From assembly GCA_948146395.1 (NCBI GenBank), contig OX411556.1, positions 3,943,083 through 4,007,082 on the forward strand: a stretch of DNA of 64,000 bases, in the 5' to 3' direction. The position numbers were made by a program, and so were the translations under genes. The DNA comes from Fragum whitleyi (Eukaryota; Mollusca; Bivalvia; Cardiida; Cardiidae). This document shows positions 53,460-64,000 of this stretch, piece by piece; position 1 is the stretch's first letter, and the number at the start of each line of letters is the position of its first letter. The notes beneath the pieces were generated by a model. It saw only the letters and a program-made list of their open reading frames with translations, ran no database searches and was not told where the DNA came from.

Positions 53460-55985
53460 AGAGGGCAATAATGGGCTCCATCTGCTCACATGATTTTTAT
53501 TGAACCAGTGGATGTCATGCAAGTAACACTCTGACAACTTTCATTTAAATTGCCTAGTTGTTAAGGAGGAGATTTTATTTAAAATGTGGCAAGCATTTTT
53601 AAAAGCATCATCATTCTAAGGGACATTACAGCAAAGTTTAATTGAAAAATTGTGCAAAAGGGTCAACCAAGGAACTTTCTGGCACAATTTCATTGAAATA
53701 GGTCCAGGAGATGTTCAAGGATTTAATAGTAAAAAAAGGCCACAGCCCACCATGCCAATATTTATGGGCTAATCAAAATAAAGCAAACAATTTTTTGAAG
53801 GGTCATCCAAGTTTAATTACAATTGGTCTTGTTGAATTGCAAAACATATCATTTAAAGATTTTTAAGTAAAAATGCTCTTACCTGCAATGCCCAAATTCA
53901 TAGGTCAATCAAACTAGAGCTTGTCACTGAATGTGACTTAATACCCCCGCAAGTGCTTTCAGAGAATGAGATACTTTGACAGAAGAAGCAAAATGCTTCA
54001 AATGTAAAGATAACTCTTGGATTTGAGACCTCTAAATTGCGTCTTGCAAAACTGACACATGTGATAAATGTTTTCAAGCTATTGAAGGAAAACTGAAGGA
54101 GGAGTTTGGGAAACAAAATTACAAGTATATGTGTTCAAAAAGAAAAATTGTCTTAAGTTCAAGGGGAGATAATTCATAAACCTGTGGGAGTTTACACTTG
54201 AAATTTGTGTCTTGCAAAACTTCAACATGTGATAAATGTCTGTATACTGTTTCATTACTTTTGAATGGAAATTGCAGGAGGAGTTTGCGACACAAAATTA
54301 TAAGTACATGGTAACAAATAGGAAAAAATGTCAAAGTTCAAGGGGAGATAACACATGAACCTGGGGAAGTTGACACTTGAAATTTGTGTCTTGCAAAACT
54401 TCAACATGTGATAATTGTTTGTATGATGTTTCATAACTATTGAATGAAAATTGAAGGAGGAGTTTGGGTCACAAAATTATAAGTACATTGTAACAAATAG
54501 AAAAAAAATGTCTTAAGATCAAGGGGACATTATTCATGAACCTGGTGGAGTTGACACTTGAAATTAGCCTCTTGCAAAACTTCAACTTGTGATCAATATT
54601 TGCATAATGTTTCATTACAATTGAATGAAAATTGAAGGAGGAGTTTGCGACACAAAATGATAAGTACATGGTAACAAATAGAAAAAAATGTCTTAGTTCA
54701 AGGGGAAATAATTCATGAACCAGGGGGAATTGAGACTTGCAATTTGCGTCTTGCAAAACTTCAACTTGTGATGAATGTTTGTATGATATTTCATAACTAT
54801 TTAATGAAAATTGAAGGAGGAGTTTGCGACACAAAATTATAAGTAAATGGTAACAAATAGAAAAAAATGTCTTAAGTTCAAGGGGAGATAATTAGTGAAC
54901 CTGGGAGAGTTGACACTTGAAATTTGCGTCTTGCAAAACTTCATTATGTGATGTATGTTTGTATGATATTTCATAACTATTGAATGAAAATTGAAGGAGG
55001 AGTCTCGACACAAAATGATAAGTATATGGTAACAAATAGGAAAAAATGTCTAAGTTCAAGGGGAGATAATTCATGAACCAGGGGAAGTTGGGACCTGAAA
55101 ATTGCGTCTTGCAAAACTTCAACATGTGATGAATGTTTCTATAAAGTTTCAAGGCTTTTGAAGGAAAACTGAAGGAGGAGTTCGCGACACAAAATTACTA
55201 CTATTTGTGTCCACAGACGGACGGACAGACAGACAGACGGACAGACGCACGGACGGACAGACAGACAGGCTGATTCCAGTATACCCCCGAAAACATTCGT
55301 TTTGCGGGGGTATAATAAAATGTACAGTTTTTGGAAAGGGTCATCCACGTACCACTCGCTAAGTTTTATTATACCCTATAAAACTTTTTGAGGGAGGGGG
55401 GGGGGGGGGGGGGGGGGGGTTAAATAGAGTCACCTTGTCGGTTGGTCCATCTGTCAGTTTGTCTGTAGCTTTTTCGTGGCAGCTCAATTTCTCAGCAACT
55501 AATGTGCGGATTTCATTATCAAGCAGAGATGTGCAAATGAACTTTGGTTACAATCCATCCACTTTTGACAGAGCTATAGCCCTTTGATGGAAAATGGCTT
55601 TTTATTATTGACAAAAACACTTGAGTTGGGTATAAGTCTGCTTTGCGACAGTCTAGTTGGAATTGGTCTAGTGGTATAGGAAGACATGTCATTCAAAGAT
55701 TTCAAGGTCAAAAATGCCCAGTCCTACTAGTCCATGTTTAAGGGCCAATCAAAATTTTGCAAACAAGGGTAAATTTTGGAAAAGGTCATCCAAGAACCGT
55801 TCTGGCAAAGTTTCATTGGTCCAGTGATTTGGGAGGAGATGTCAAGTTTCAAGTGAATGCCTTCAGTAGAACCAGAGATATCACAAAATGTCAAAGTTTT
55901 TGCACAAGGACAACGATGACGACAGCAACAACACAAAGGCTATAGCAATACCTCTGGTTTTCTCCAAAAACAGCTAAGCTTAAAT
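53460..55985 (+). repeat. Old HINE/F-like repeats enclosing element C
   Basis: 53460-53913 and 55318-55360 plus 55670-55840 share GGTCATCCAAG, AAATGCCC and GGGCNAATCAAAAT words of one tandem-unit family, interrupted by element C (53914-55317) and by a fragment with a G24 run (55396-55419). 55845-55985 is the 3' end of an F copy ending AACAGCTAAGCTTAAA. Confidence 0.5.
53914..55317 (+). mobile_element. Tandem-unit element C (seven ~180-bp units)
   Basis: Starts CTAGAGCTTGTCACTGAATG...ATACCCCCGCAA. The GGAGTTTG landmark recurs at about 54101, 54280, 54459, 54640, 54819, 54999 and 55177 (spacing 178-181). Then come a GACAGACAGACAGACGGAC tract and a terminal ATACCCCCGAAAAC...TTTTGCGGGGGTAT hairpin plus AATAAAA. 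Minus-strand frames of 70-121 codons are produced by the near-180-bp period and repeat about every 60 residues. Confidence 0.8.
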
Positions 55986-56296
55986 TGCCCAGCTCTTGTC
56001 ACATGTATATATATTTATGGACCAAACAGATTTTGTAAACATTTTTTGAAAACAGTCACTAAAGAAAGGATATTGCAAAGTTTCATTAAAATTGGCTCAA
56101 TGGTTTCAGAGAAGAATTTTAAATTGATGACACAATTTGTCACTCTGCCAACTCAAAGGTATTCAACTATACAGATCACAGCTGATGAAAATTGCAAGAT
56201 CTCAACTTTTTGTTCCAAAACAGCAGTCCAAGCTTTAAGAGACAAAACTAATAGTCAGGCGGCCATATGGGAATAAGTGCGCTAGAAATTGAGTTT

Positions 56297-56424
56297 GTGG
56301 GCACTTTCGCGGCATGAAGGGCAACAGGGCTTAAGTTGAAGCGTAACATCTGCTCTTTCAGAATCTGCCTGTTGCCCAACCGAAATATCATTATCAAGGT
56401 CAATAAATGAGGTCAAAGGTCATC
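56297..56424 (+). repeat. Inverted-repeat arm 1 with AGGTCA direct repeats
   Basis: GTGGGCACTTTCGCGGCAT, CCTGTTGCCCAA, AATGAGGTCA and AGGTCAAAGGTCA; the inverse is at 59936-60062. Confidence 0.7.
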
Positions 56425-59400
56425 AGGTGCAAAAGGTAGTGAAATTCAATAATTATAGCATATAGGCTATAAATAATGGGCATTTGTAAGCTGTGCGTAT
56501 CAGAATCACATTGAAATGCCTTTAATCTATACACTTATTGTTTTCTTAACATCATACACAATTATTTTGATATAGTCGTCCACCTGTCTGTCATTATTGG
56601 CAGTTTGTAAAGGAGACAAATGAAAAGCTGTGTTCCTTTTTTCAATTAAACCTATAAAAAAAAAACTAATTTGTCGTAAGCTTTTCTTGTGCGATTTTTT
56701 GTGATCTCTATCTGTTTTTGGTGGATATAACTTTTTTAATAATCGAAAATAATATCTATAATTGCAAGCACTTATCCTCTGACTATCCGTGTAATTGTAA
56801 AATACGCTACTTTTAGATACTACATAAAGAAAACTTCATTGTGGCTTATAATTTGTTTTCTTTAAAAACATTTTTGTATTCTTTTTATTTTGGGCAAATA
56901 TAACTTTTTCGCAACTTAATGTCATGTTTATTATTGTTACCAGGTATATCATGATTACCAGGGTAATTGTAAAATACGTTACTTTTAAATACTCAACATA
57001 GGAAATATTTTTGTGCCTTTCACCTTACAACTTGAACAATACACGTGATAATAATTATACTGATCAATTAAGCTGTAGCTAAGACAGTTTTAAAAAATTT
57101 CGAAGTGACTGAATGCAAATAATAGATGTAACGAAAATACTGGTAAAATACGTTATATCACAGAATTTTGGTTTTAAAATTCGCCTGTATTTCAGTTTTG
57201 ACTTTTATTTGATTTTGTGTTTTTTGTAAGGTTAAATTCATCATAGAACCGTTGATACAAAACAAGACAAATCATGAAAGAATATTTAATGCCTTTGTAA
57301 TCGACCGTTGTATGTTACCGCGGAGGAAAAACGTAACGAATGTAATTGTATTTTCTACGAAATATGACATATCGTTTTCTAAAACGGTTTAAATCTTCCT
57401 TCTATATTAACAATATCTTGTTCTATTGCTAATTGAGTGGGAATCAATTTCTAGAAGGACAGATGTGTGAAAGTGCATCTTATGTTGCAACATTTCATAC
57501 ACCCATAATACTACATTTTGTATATGAGTGCAACCCACCCGTATTGCTTATTGCTTACTTTATGTAAATTAAATCGATAAAGCCTAGGCTAAATTTGTCA
57601 CGATCACCGTACGATATCGCAGCCTGCGATTTCTTGTACGATATTTTTGACGTCGTACGATTTTATTTTCTAAGGTGTATGTGTTCACAAGAAGGTGCGG
57701 TCTCCTCACGGGGTTTCATAAAGCTACTACGAGAATAATTGAGGTACCCGTGTGGCGATCGCAAGATAATCGCACGAACCCATCGCACGGAGACCGTGCC
57801 ATTTGTCAACTATTTACACTGTAAACCGAGCAGCCTACATTCATCGTATATCGCACGGTGGCCATGCGATGTCCGTGCGGCGATCTTGCGATGCCTCTAC
57901 GACGAGTCTACGTTCTGCGGTCTCCGTGCGGTCTTGCGATTTCTAAAAAACTTGTATAACTATTTTCCATACAAAATCGCAAGGGTCCACGGCACCCGTA
58001 AAGCCATGCGATGATCACACAGACACCATGTGCCGCCGCACGGGCACCGCACGATTTTTGGGTCACGGCGAGTTACAGGCGCCGTACGGGCTCCGTAAGC
58101 CAAATGTCAACAAGGCTTAAATGTAGACGAGACCATTTAAAAGTTTGGTAAATGTGCATCAATAAAAACTGCCAATATTGTTATTAGAAAGTTATCACGG
58201 ATGATAAATCGATCACTTTCAGCCGAAAGGACACATCTTACTATGAAACCTTGGTAGCTAGATACGTTGATCCTTTAAAGAATAAAGATATTCAAATTCC
58301 AATTTAAACAAAAAACATGGCATTTATGATCAAACGTTGTCCTTTCGGACAAAAAAAAGAACTTTAGAACAATATTTATGTATCGATACAAATTAAAATT
58401 ACGTTTTGAAAAAAAATCAAAGTGTTACATTCTCGGTTTTATACACAAAAAGAGTCATTAAATATGCGCCACAATATTACCGGTTGTTTCGAAATTAATC
58501 TGGCCTAGGTTTACCACATAGAACGACGTCGACCAATGATCAAGAAAAACGTATGTTAATTAACGGCTCAACCAACAGCCGGTGTGGAAAGGCAATATTT
58601 CGAATTCGGGTTCATTCGACGTATTGAGCTGCGAAAAAATACATATTAGACCCTGATAAAAGAGCTTGTTACTTTCAGACAAGTCCAATTGCGTTTCTGA
58701 CGTGGTAGAAATTTGATCGACACACTAGTAGCACTGTGCGTTATTAGTGTAACTATACAGACGTAAGATTGTGGTTAAAATATATTAAAGATTATAGTCC
58801 GTAAACAATCTATTCGTCGTAATCACATATAGCCTTTAATATACTTGAAACAGTAAGATGCAGTGGGATTTCGGAAAAACAAATTATGCACGTTATACAT
58901 ATTATACAATGCTTGTCAAAACAAAACATTTCAACAGATATTCATTTCAACAGAAAGAAAGGTTAGCGTAAATTGTTTTAAATGAAATGAATTACAATAT
59001 AAAGCTTTGCTGTTTTAATTATTTTTTTTTCTTTATCTACGGAGTATGTTGCTTTTTCGTCGGTATATTCACATTAGATATTAAGAGGTGTCTTTGAGAT
59101 TGCCTTTTGCAGTTCTCAATTCTATATTATTACATACCGCTGTAATTTGCTAACCTATACATTTTTTAAATCTTTATACCTTTCATACATTGAATCTTTT
59201 TTCTAGTATTCTACTTGATACACAGTAGCAGTGAATATTTGAAAATACGTAAGAATATTTTTTGAGTCAAAGTATCTCAATTTTATCTTTACTGTCTCGT
59301 TTGTCTTGTGTATAATAGTATAGGCGCTCCCTATATCACCGACACTGTTTATGGGCAAGAAACTTTATAGCCAAGGCCAGTCAGCCCAGTTGTAGAAGTG

Positions 59401-59935
59401 GACAGCATTTGGTTTCAAACCTTTGAATCTCTTCTCTCGTGGCCATGAAAAGACATTAATTGAGTGTTTATATATACGTTAAGGTGAATAAAGTTGGTAA
59501 AGTTTTCTATACGTTCAAAAAATAATAAATGAATAAATAAATAACACGTATCTTACAAACAAATCGATAACGTCATTTACAAACAAACGTTTTGTATTTT
59601 TTTGAGAGAGCATTGTTAACATGTTAATGAATCAAAAATATCCTCAAAATACGAAATAAATGATAACATAGGTCTATATAAGGTTAAACAACGCTTTCTG
59701 TCTAAAATCATTAGCAGTAGTCTGTTTAGCAAGGTAAATCAGCATTTTTAGTCGAGTTAAGGATTAAAAATACGACCTTACATAATATAACCCAACACCA
59801 AATGTTTTTGCAAATTAGGAACAAATGGCCCTATAATATTAACTGATGTTGATAAAGTTTTTTTTTTTCTTTCAAAGACTAATCTTATATCAAAAACAAC
59901 TATACCCATAGAATTCGCTTACGTGAAATGTACTT
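56425..59935. other. Interior of the inverted pair: no gene
   Basis: AT-rich except for 57600-58110, which is dense in TCGCA/TGCGA/CCGTGCGG words (a frame at 57739-58014 runs through it and is not a gene). TAAAATACGTTA-type words recur at 56800, 56975 and 57148. Confidence 0.5.
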
Positions 59936-60062
59936 GGTGACCTTTGACCCCAATTGTGACCTCATTAATGATTTTATTTTTGGGCAACAGGGTAAAATTT
60001 GTTCAGACATGGTTGCCGAAGCTATTGAGCCTAGTGAGACCTTATGCCGCAAAAGTGCCCAC
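59936..60062 (-). repeat. Inverted-repeat arm 2
   Basis: TGACCTTTGACCCC, TGACCTCATTAATG, TGGGCAACAGG and GCCGCAAAAGTGCCCAC; inverse of 56297-56424 with moderate divergence. The 67-codon plus frame here is a shadow. Confidence 0.7.
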
Positions 60063-61059
60063 ACTTCGAAAAAATTTTCGGTCTAAACCACCAGTCTATA
60101 AAGTTTCCAATTACATACTGCCTCAGTCAACTTACGTCACTTATTAAATAATTAAGTACATGTAGCCCATTATCTTCTTATCCATACACTAAATTACCCC
60201 AAAGATAGAAAAAAAACACATAACTGTAGCATTCCATTTCGTCAAAGAATCTGAATTAGATCTACATTCAAAATATTCAAAAGCTAATTGTGTAGTCTTA
60301 GAGATAGACTCGGGGGAAGGATGGGGTGAAATGTAGCTTCACAGAAGTCACAAAAGTAGAATATCAAGAAGTAAAAAAAGCACACTGCAAAACTAGTAGA
60401 ATCAGTCTTAGTTTCCAAGTTGAATAGGACCAGAGTAAGGAAGAAGAAAAGGATGAGTGTATGATTTGAATTGGCAATATATACCACATATTTGGGGCCA
60501 GAATATTAAATTCCTAGAAAAATTCCTTAAATTGTATTGTAATACCACCAAGATAATGCACATTTGCTTCTGGTATTATATATTTTAGTAAACTAATATG
60601 CTCTCTCAGAAGAACAACCATTCACTCAAGTCCAAGAGGATTATTATATTTCTTGAGAAGATTTATATAGTTTGATATACATGATCATTTGACCAAATGC
60701 ATTTGGCTTCTTGTATGTTGTATTATTATAACAGACGGAAGAAGATCCCAACTGCTTGATTATTTCTTTCAAATATCAGATGTTGAATATCCTCTACAGT
60801 GCAGCATAAAATTGAAGTTCTATATAAACATTGATATGAAGACATGCATGTAGCCAGAGGTCCTGATTAATTGTTACAAGAAATAGAGATTGCTGAAAGT
60901 AGAATGTAATGAGATGACATCATGTTAATCAACTGTGATGTCACTATAAAAGTGTCAACTAGTGTAAGGTTATCTATCTAAAGGTAATCTTTTTATGTAG
61001 AAAGAGCCGTAAAAAAGTTTTGCAAGTAAATATTAGGATAACTTTATTGAAAATAACAC
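60063..61059. other. No gene seen
   Basis: AT-rich interior of the 10-kb element. Confidence 0.5.
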
Positions 61060-61350
61060 CACAATACTATGGTATATGCAGTTACTATAGTATTGCAATT
61101 CAGTATTGTGCTTCAAGTGTTGAAATTTGAACGCAATACTATAGTAAGTGCAGTTACTATAGTATTGCAATTAGACAATTCTTAACTTCCAGATACTATA
61201 ATATTGCACTAAGCCTCTACACTTTTTATTTATTAATTCAGAGCTTTAAGATTTTTTTGGTAGATGTAAAGAGAAAATTTAGATAGATTTATGCAAAAAA
61301 GTGGATTTCACAAAAAATGTCAGTTACTATAGTATTGCGCTGAACCCTCG

Positions 61351-61381
61351 AAATGTAAATTTCATGATATTTCTAACTATG
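61351..61381 (+). mobile_element. MITE-H, right end of the split copy
   Basis: AAATGTAAATTTCATGATAT then TTCTAACTAT, completing the copy begun at 50754. Confidence 0.75.
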
Positions 61382-61860
61382 CATATATCTTAGTTAGCCT
61401 AAGGTAGAGCATTTTTTTCTTTAAAAACAATGTTTTCTCAATATTTACCATTCCATTCTTTTGCAGACATGTTCATTTTGATCCAGGACATGGGAGAAAT
61501 AGCCTTTTACTTGTCAGTGGACAAGCGGAGAAAATTCATATTTCAATACCCCTGGAAAACACCAATGGTTTACCAATACAGTCAATAGTGCATGAGCGAC
61601 TTCTTCTATAAAACAACCATATTTATTAAGTGACCATCACAAACATTGCCTTCACCATGTAATGGTTTAAAGGGAGGTAACTTGCATTTGATATGCAAAT
61701 GAGAGAGATCTGCCCATAGTTAAATGGCTAATTGAAGCCTATAAAGATAAAGTCCACCGATTGAGGGTTGAGAATCCTTTTCTCTGAATGGATCATGTCT
61801 GTCTATCTGCTCCATTCGTTACAACCATAAGCAAAATCTCTAAATAAAAGGATATTCTTA
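61382..61860. other. No gene seen
   Basis: Unassigned. Confidence 0.5.
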
Positions 61861-61861
61861 A

Positions 61862-62846
61862 ATGAACAAGAGCCATGTCGGACATGGCCATCCCCCGCCG
61901 AGAAAGCTTGATAGTAAACTGAAGCCTAATAGATTAAGGGTTCTGCTTTAAGAAATTAAGCCCCTACAAAATCTAAGTCTTTAAAAAAACAAAGGGCAAT
62001 AACTCCAACATTATGCAAGCCAGAGTTATAGTTCTTGTGCACTGCACTCCTCTTCCATGAGATCTATTCACCCATAAAGTTTCAAGTTGATAGCTATAAT
62101 ACTTTAGGAGATATGCTACGGACAAAATCTAAGTCTTAAAAATAACAAAGGGCAATAACTCCAAAATTATACAAGCCAGAGTTATAGTTCTTGTGCACTG
62201 CACTTCTCTTCCATGAGATCTATCCTCCCATAAAGGTTCAAGTTGATAGCTATTATAATTTAGGAGATATGCTCAGGACAACATCTAAGTCTTAACAAGA
62301 TGTGTTTGTGAAACACGAATGCCCCCGGAACAGCAATTTTTTCAAAGTTTGACCTTGACAGATGACCTTGACCTTGTCACATGACCTTGACTTTGGTACC
62401 AGCAGGTGCCGATCATTGAGATCTATCATCATGCTAAATATGAGCCTTGTATGTCAAATACTTTTGGAGAAAAGGCAAAGGTTAAGTTTTTGGACAGACA
62501 GACTGACAGACGGACGGACAGACAGACGGACAGACAGACAGACAGACGGACATGAGTAAATCAATATGCCCCCGATCTCTCGATACGGGGGCATAAAAAT
62601 AACAAAGGGCAATAACTCAAAAATTATGCAAGCAAGAGTTGTAGTTCTTGTGCACTGCACTTCTCCTCCATGAGATCTATCTACCCATAAAGTTTCAAGT
62701 TGATAGCTATTATACTTTAGGAGATATGCTGCGGACAAGTTTAGTGACGGAAGGACGGAAGGACAGAATGACGGAATCGGAATGATGGAATGACGGATGG
62801 AGAGCATTACTATATCCCCTCGCCGAAAACGGCGGGGGATAAAAAT
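61862..62846 (+). mobile_element. Tandem-unit element D, split by element E
   Basis: Starts AACAAGAGCCATGTCGGACA with ATCCCCCGCCGAG. ~150-bp units have CAAAGGGCAATAACTC near 61991, 62143 and 62603. It ends in GACGGAAGGACGG-type repeats and CCCCTCGCCGAAAACGGCGG then GGGATAAAAA. The third unit is displaced by element E. Confidence 0.75.
62297..62596 (+). mobile_element. Element E, inserted in element D
   Basis: Starts ACAAGATGTGTTTGTGAAAC, has three TGACCTTGA words (62350, 62363, 62382), a (GACA/GACG)n tract at 62495-62550 and an end hairpin CCCCCGATC...GATACGGGGGCATAAAAATA. It is the shortest example of the shared layout. Minus frame 62454-62807 is tetranucleotide-derived. Confidence 0.75.
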
Positions 62847-63105
62847 GAGTTTATTATTGAGTCATATGTTGTTGGAACCAATTAGAATCAATCGTCTTGG
62901 TAAAAGGATTCTAACAGGTTCCAACAATACATGATTCAGGCAAAGTTATATGATGATCAATATGTGCTATTTTAATGACTTGTATCATTCTAATTACTAA
63001 TATTGCATCAACCACGCATTCCAATAAAAGACCACTTTTTGGTGGTCCCCTAAATCAGGGATTCTCAATGTATATTTAGGGTCCCTGCCTAAATGGTCTC
63101 TCACC
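62847..63105. repeat. Hairpin TGTTGGAACC at 62870-62930, rest unassigned
   Basis: TGTTGGAACCAATTAGAATC pairs imperfectly with GATTCTAACAGGTTCCAACA. Confidence 0.5.
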
Positions 63106-63271
63106 AATGGGTCGATAATCGTAGATCTATGTGATAGTAGCTGGAGGCTAGGAAAGGATGTAATGGTAGTACTGGCGTGAGAAATACCAGGAATCCATTG
63201 TTAGGTGTTCCAGCCACCGCGATATAACTGAAATAATGTGGAAAGCGGCGTAAAACCCAATTCAATCAATC
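63106..63271 (+). mobile_element. SINE-1, body and tail, head missing
   Basis: GGGTCGATAATCGTAGATCT, GGATGTAATGGTAGTACTGG, CCGCGATATAACTGAAATAA and an AATTCAATCAATCAA tail. Confidence 0.75.
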
Positions 63272-63692
63272 AACCTAAATGGTCGCTTAACGCAAGTTTA
63301 ACTCTACCTCTGATTTTCTAAAAAACAGCAAGGCTATAAATATACATAAAGCTAGCCTGGCCAAAAATACATAAAGCTAATGATCTAATCCAGGAAAATC
63401 CTGACTAAGCAAAATATTTCATTGGCCATGTTATCATTCCAGAAGAAATGTAATTACTAAGAACTTGTAAAAACTAGATTAAATTTCAGGCGCAAACTTA
63501 GAAACAATTTCTCTTCATGGCTCGCCTAAACTTGGATAATTTCACACCTGAATGCTCGTTAGCTCACACCTTTAAGGAAAAAATTTGGGGGAAAAAATCA
63601 TCATCAATGTAAAAGCATTTTGATGGCATTCACGTCTCATTTCTTTGAACTGTAAATCCTATATTAAAACAAGAAACCAGTGCAAATATAAA
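63272..63692. other. No gene seen
   Basis: Unassigned. Confidence 0.5.
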
Positions 63693-63832
63693 TGGTTGAG
63701 TTTGTTTGAATTGGGTTTAACGCTTCTTTTAAAAAGTCATTCATATCAAGTGACTAAAAAATGGATTCCTGAGAACTCTTAATACCAATACTACCATTAC
63801 ATTCTTTCCAAACTTCCAGCTATAATCCCACT
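63693..63832 (-). repeat. SINE-1, diverged 3' part
   Basis: TTTGAATTGGGTTTAACGCT, ATGGATTCCTG and ACTACCATTACATTC, the tail and body in reverse. Confidence 0.55.
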
Positions 63833-63877
63833 TTACAGGTTTTACCATTATTCACCCACTTGTAGGAGACAAATAAC

Positions 63878-63951
63878 TGGTTCAGCACAAAATGGTTGTA
63901 ACTGCCTATATGTTTATAGGCAGTTACAACTGTTTTGCACTAAGCCATGGA
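63878..63951. mobile_element. Fold-back element PAL-D, copy 2
   Basis: TGGTTCAGCACAAAATGGTT and GTAACTGCCTATA pair with their inverses around a 6-bp loop. Confidence 0.7.
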
Positions 63952-64000
63952 AATGTTGCATGGAAAGGTTGGGTCACTGCCAGGGATCACTATTAGACCA

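Larger units (their letters stand above)
51188..61350. mobile_element. ~10.16-kb TIR element inserted in MITE-H
   Basis: Ends CGAGGGTTCGGCGCAATACT and the inverse of CGAGGGTTCAGCGCAATACT. Both ends carry further copies of GCAATACTATAGTA in direct and inverted order (51390-51530 and 61065-61215). AAAT flanks the insertion (51184-51187 and 61351-61354), and the host MITE reads through when the insert is removed. No transposase or other recognisable protein is seen; the interior holds later insertions. Confidence 0.75.

Noticed and set aside
54469..54834. 121-codon frame with repeated CRKLLLQFS-like segments
   Set aside because: Direct product of the ~180-bp tandem units of element C; no start or splice context.
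53914..55317. CRISPR-like array because of regular repeats
   Set aside because: Units are contiguous diverged copies without unique spacers, in a eukaryotic context.
59385..59450. tRNA-like stretch with GGTTTCAAACC
   Set aside because: No A box or stems could be paired; too degenerate to call.
62454..62807. 117-codon frame with SVRPSV/CLSVRLSVRPSV repeats
   Set aside because: Translation of the GACA/GACG tetranucleotide tract.

Overview
The window looks like a gene-poor, repeat-dense stretch of an animal nuclear genome, most likely a bivalve or other mollusc. It is AT-rich and has no bacterial-style operons, no rRNA and no CRISPR. It holds tRNA-headed SINEs with pol III A/B boxes, long tetranucleotide tracts such as GACG/GACA ending in a hairpin plus TAAAA or GAGCTAAAA, and dozens of fold-back elements. 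The phylum call is inference from the repeat style and was not searched.

Only one confident protein-coding segment is present: 33681-34994 (+). It reads as the membrane-proximal fibronectin III domain, transmembrane helix and long His-rich cytoplasmic tail of a type I cell-surface protein, with the Cys pattern of LRR-FN3 neuronal adhesion proteins. It has no signal peptide, so the ectodomain exons must lie upstream, probably outside the window. A second, weaker candidate is a terminal exon on the minus strand (2161-1934) with one membrane span.

Layout. 0-9 kb: TIR and fold-back elements, the first copy of a ~160-bp-unit tandem element (3.3-4.2 kb) and a near-perfect 99-bp palindrome (5.4 kb). 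9-24 kb: 430-bp MITEs, three SINE families, three more copies of the tandem element, and fold-backs. 24-33 kb: a 394-bp TIR element with 10-bp direct flanks, a SINE split by a TTAA-flanked MITE, a degenerate array, and a GC-rich element in which CCGG-type motifs recur every 10-11 bp. 33.7-35.3 kb: the FN3 gene with a MITE 13 bp past its stop. 35-50 kb: palindromes including a ~165-bp one, three composite fold-backs, two more 221-bp TTAA-type MITEs and a 1.07-kb element with 9-bp target duplication. 50.7-61.4 kb: a three-level nest in which a ~430-bp MITE is split by a ~10.16-kb TIR element that itself holds further insertions. 61.8-64 kb: another nested tandem element and SINE fragments.

The genes do not form a pathway. 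The biology here is mobile-element biology: several insertions can be dated relative to each other because the host element can be read across the break. All coordinates and spacings were counted by eye, and element ends may be off by a few bases.
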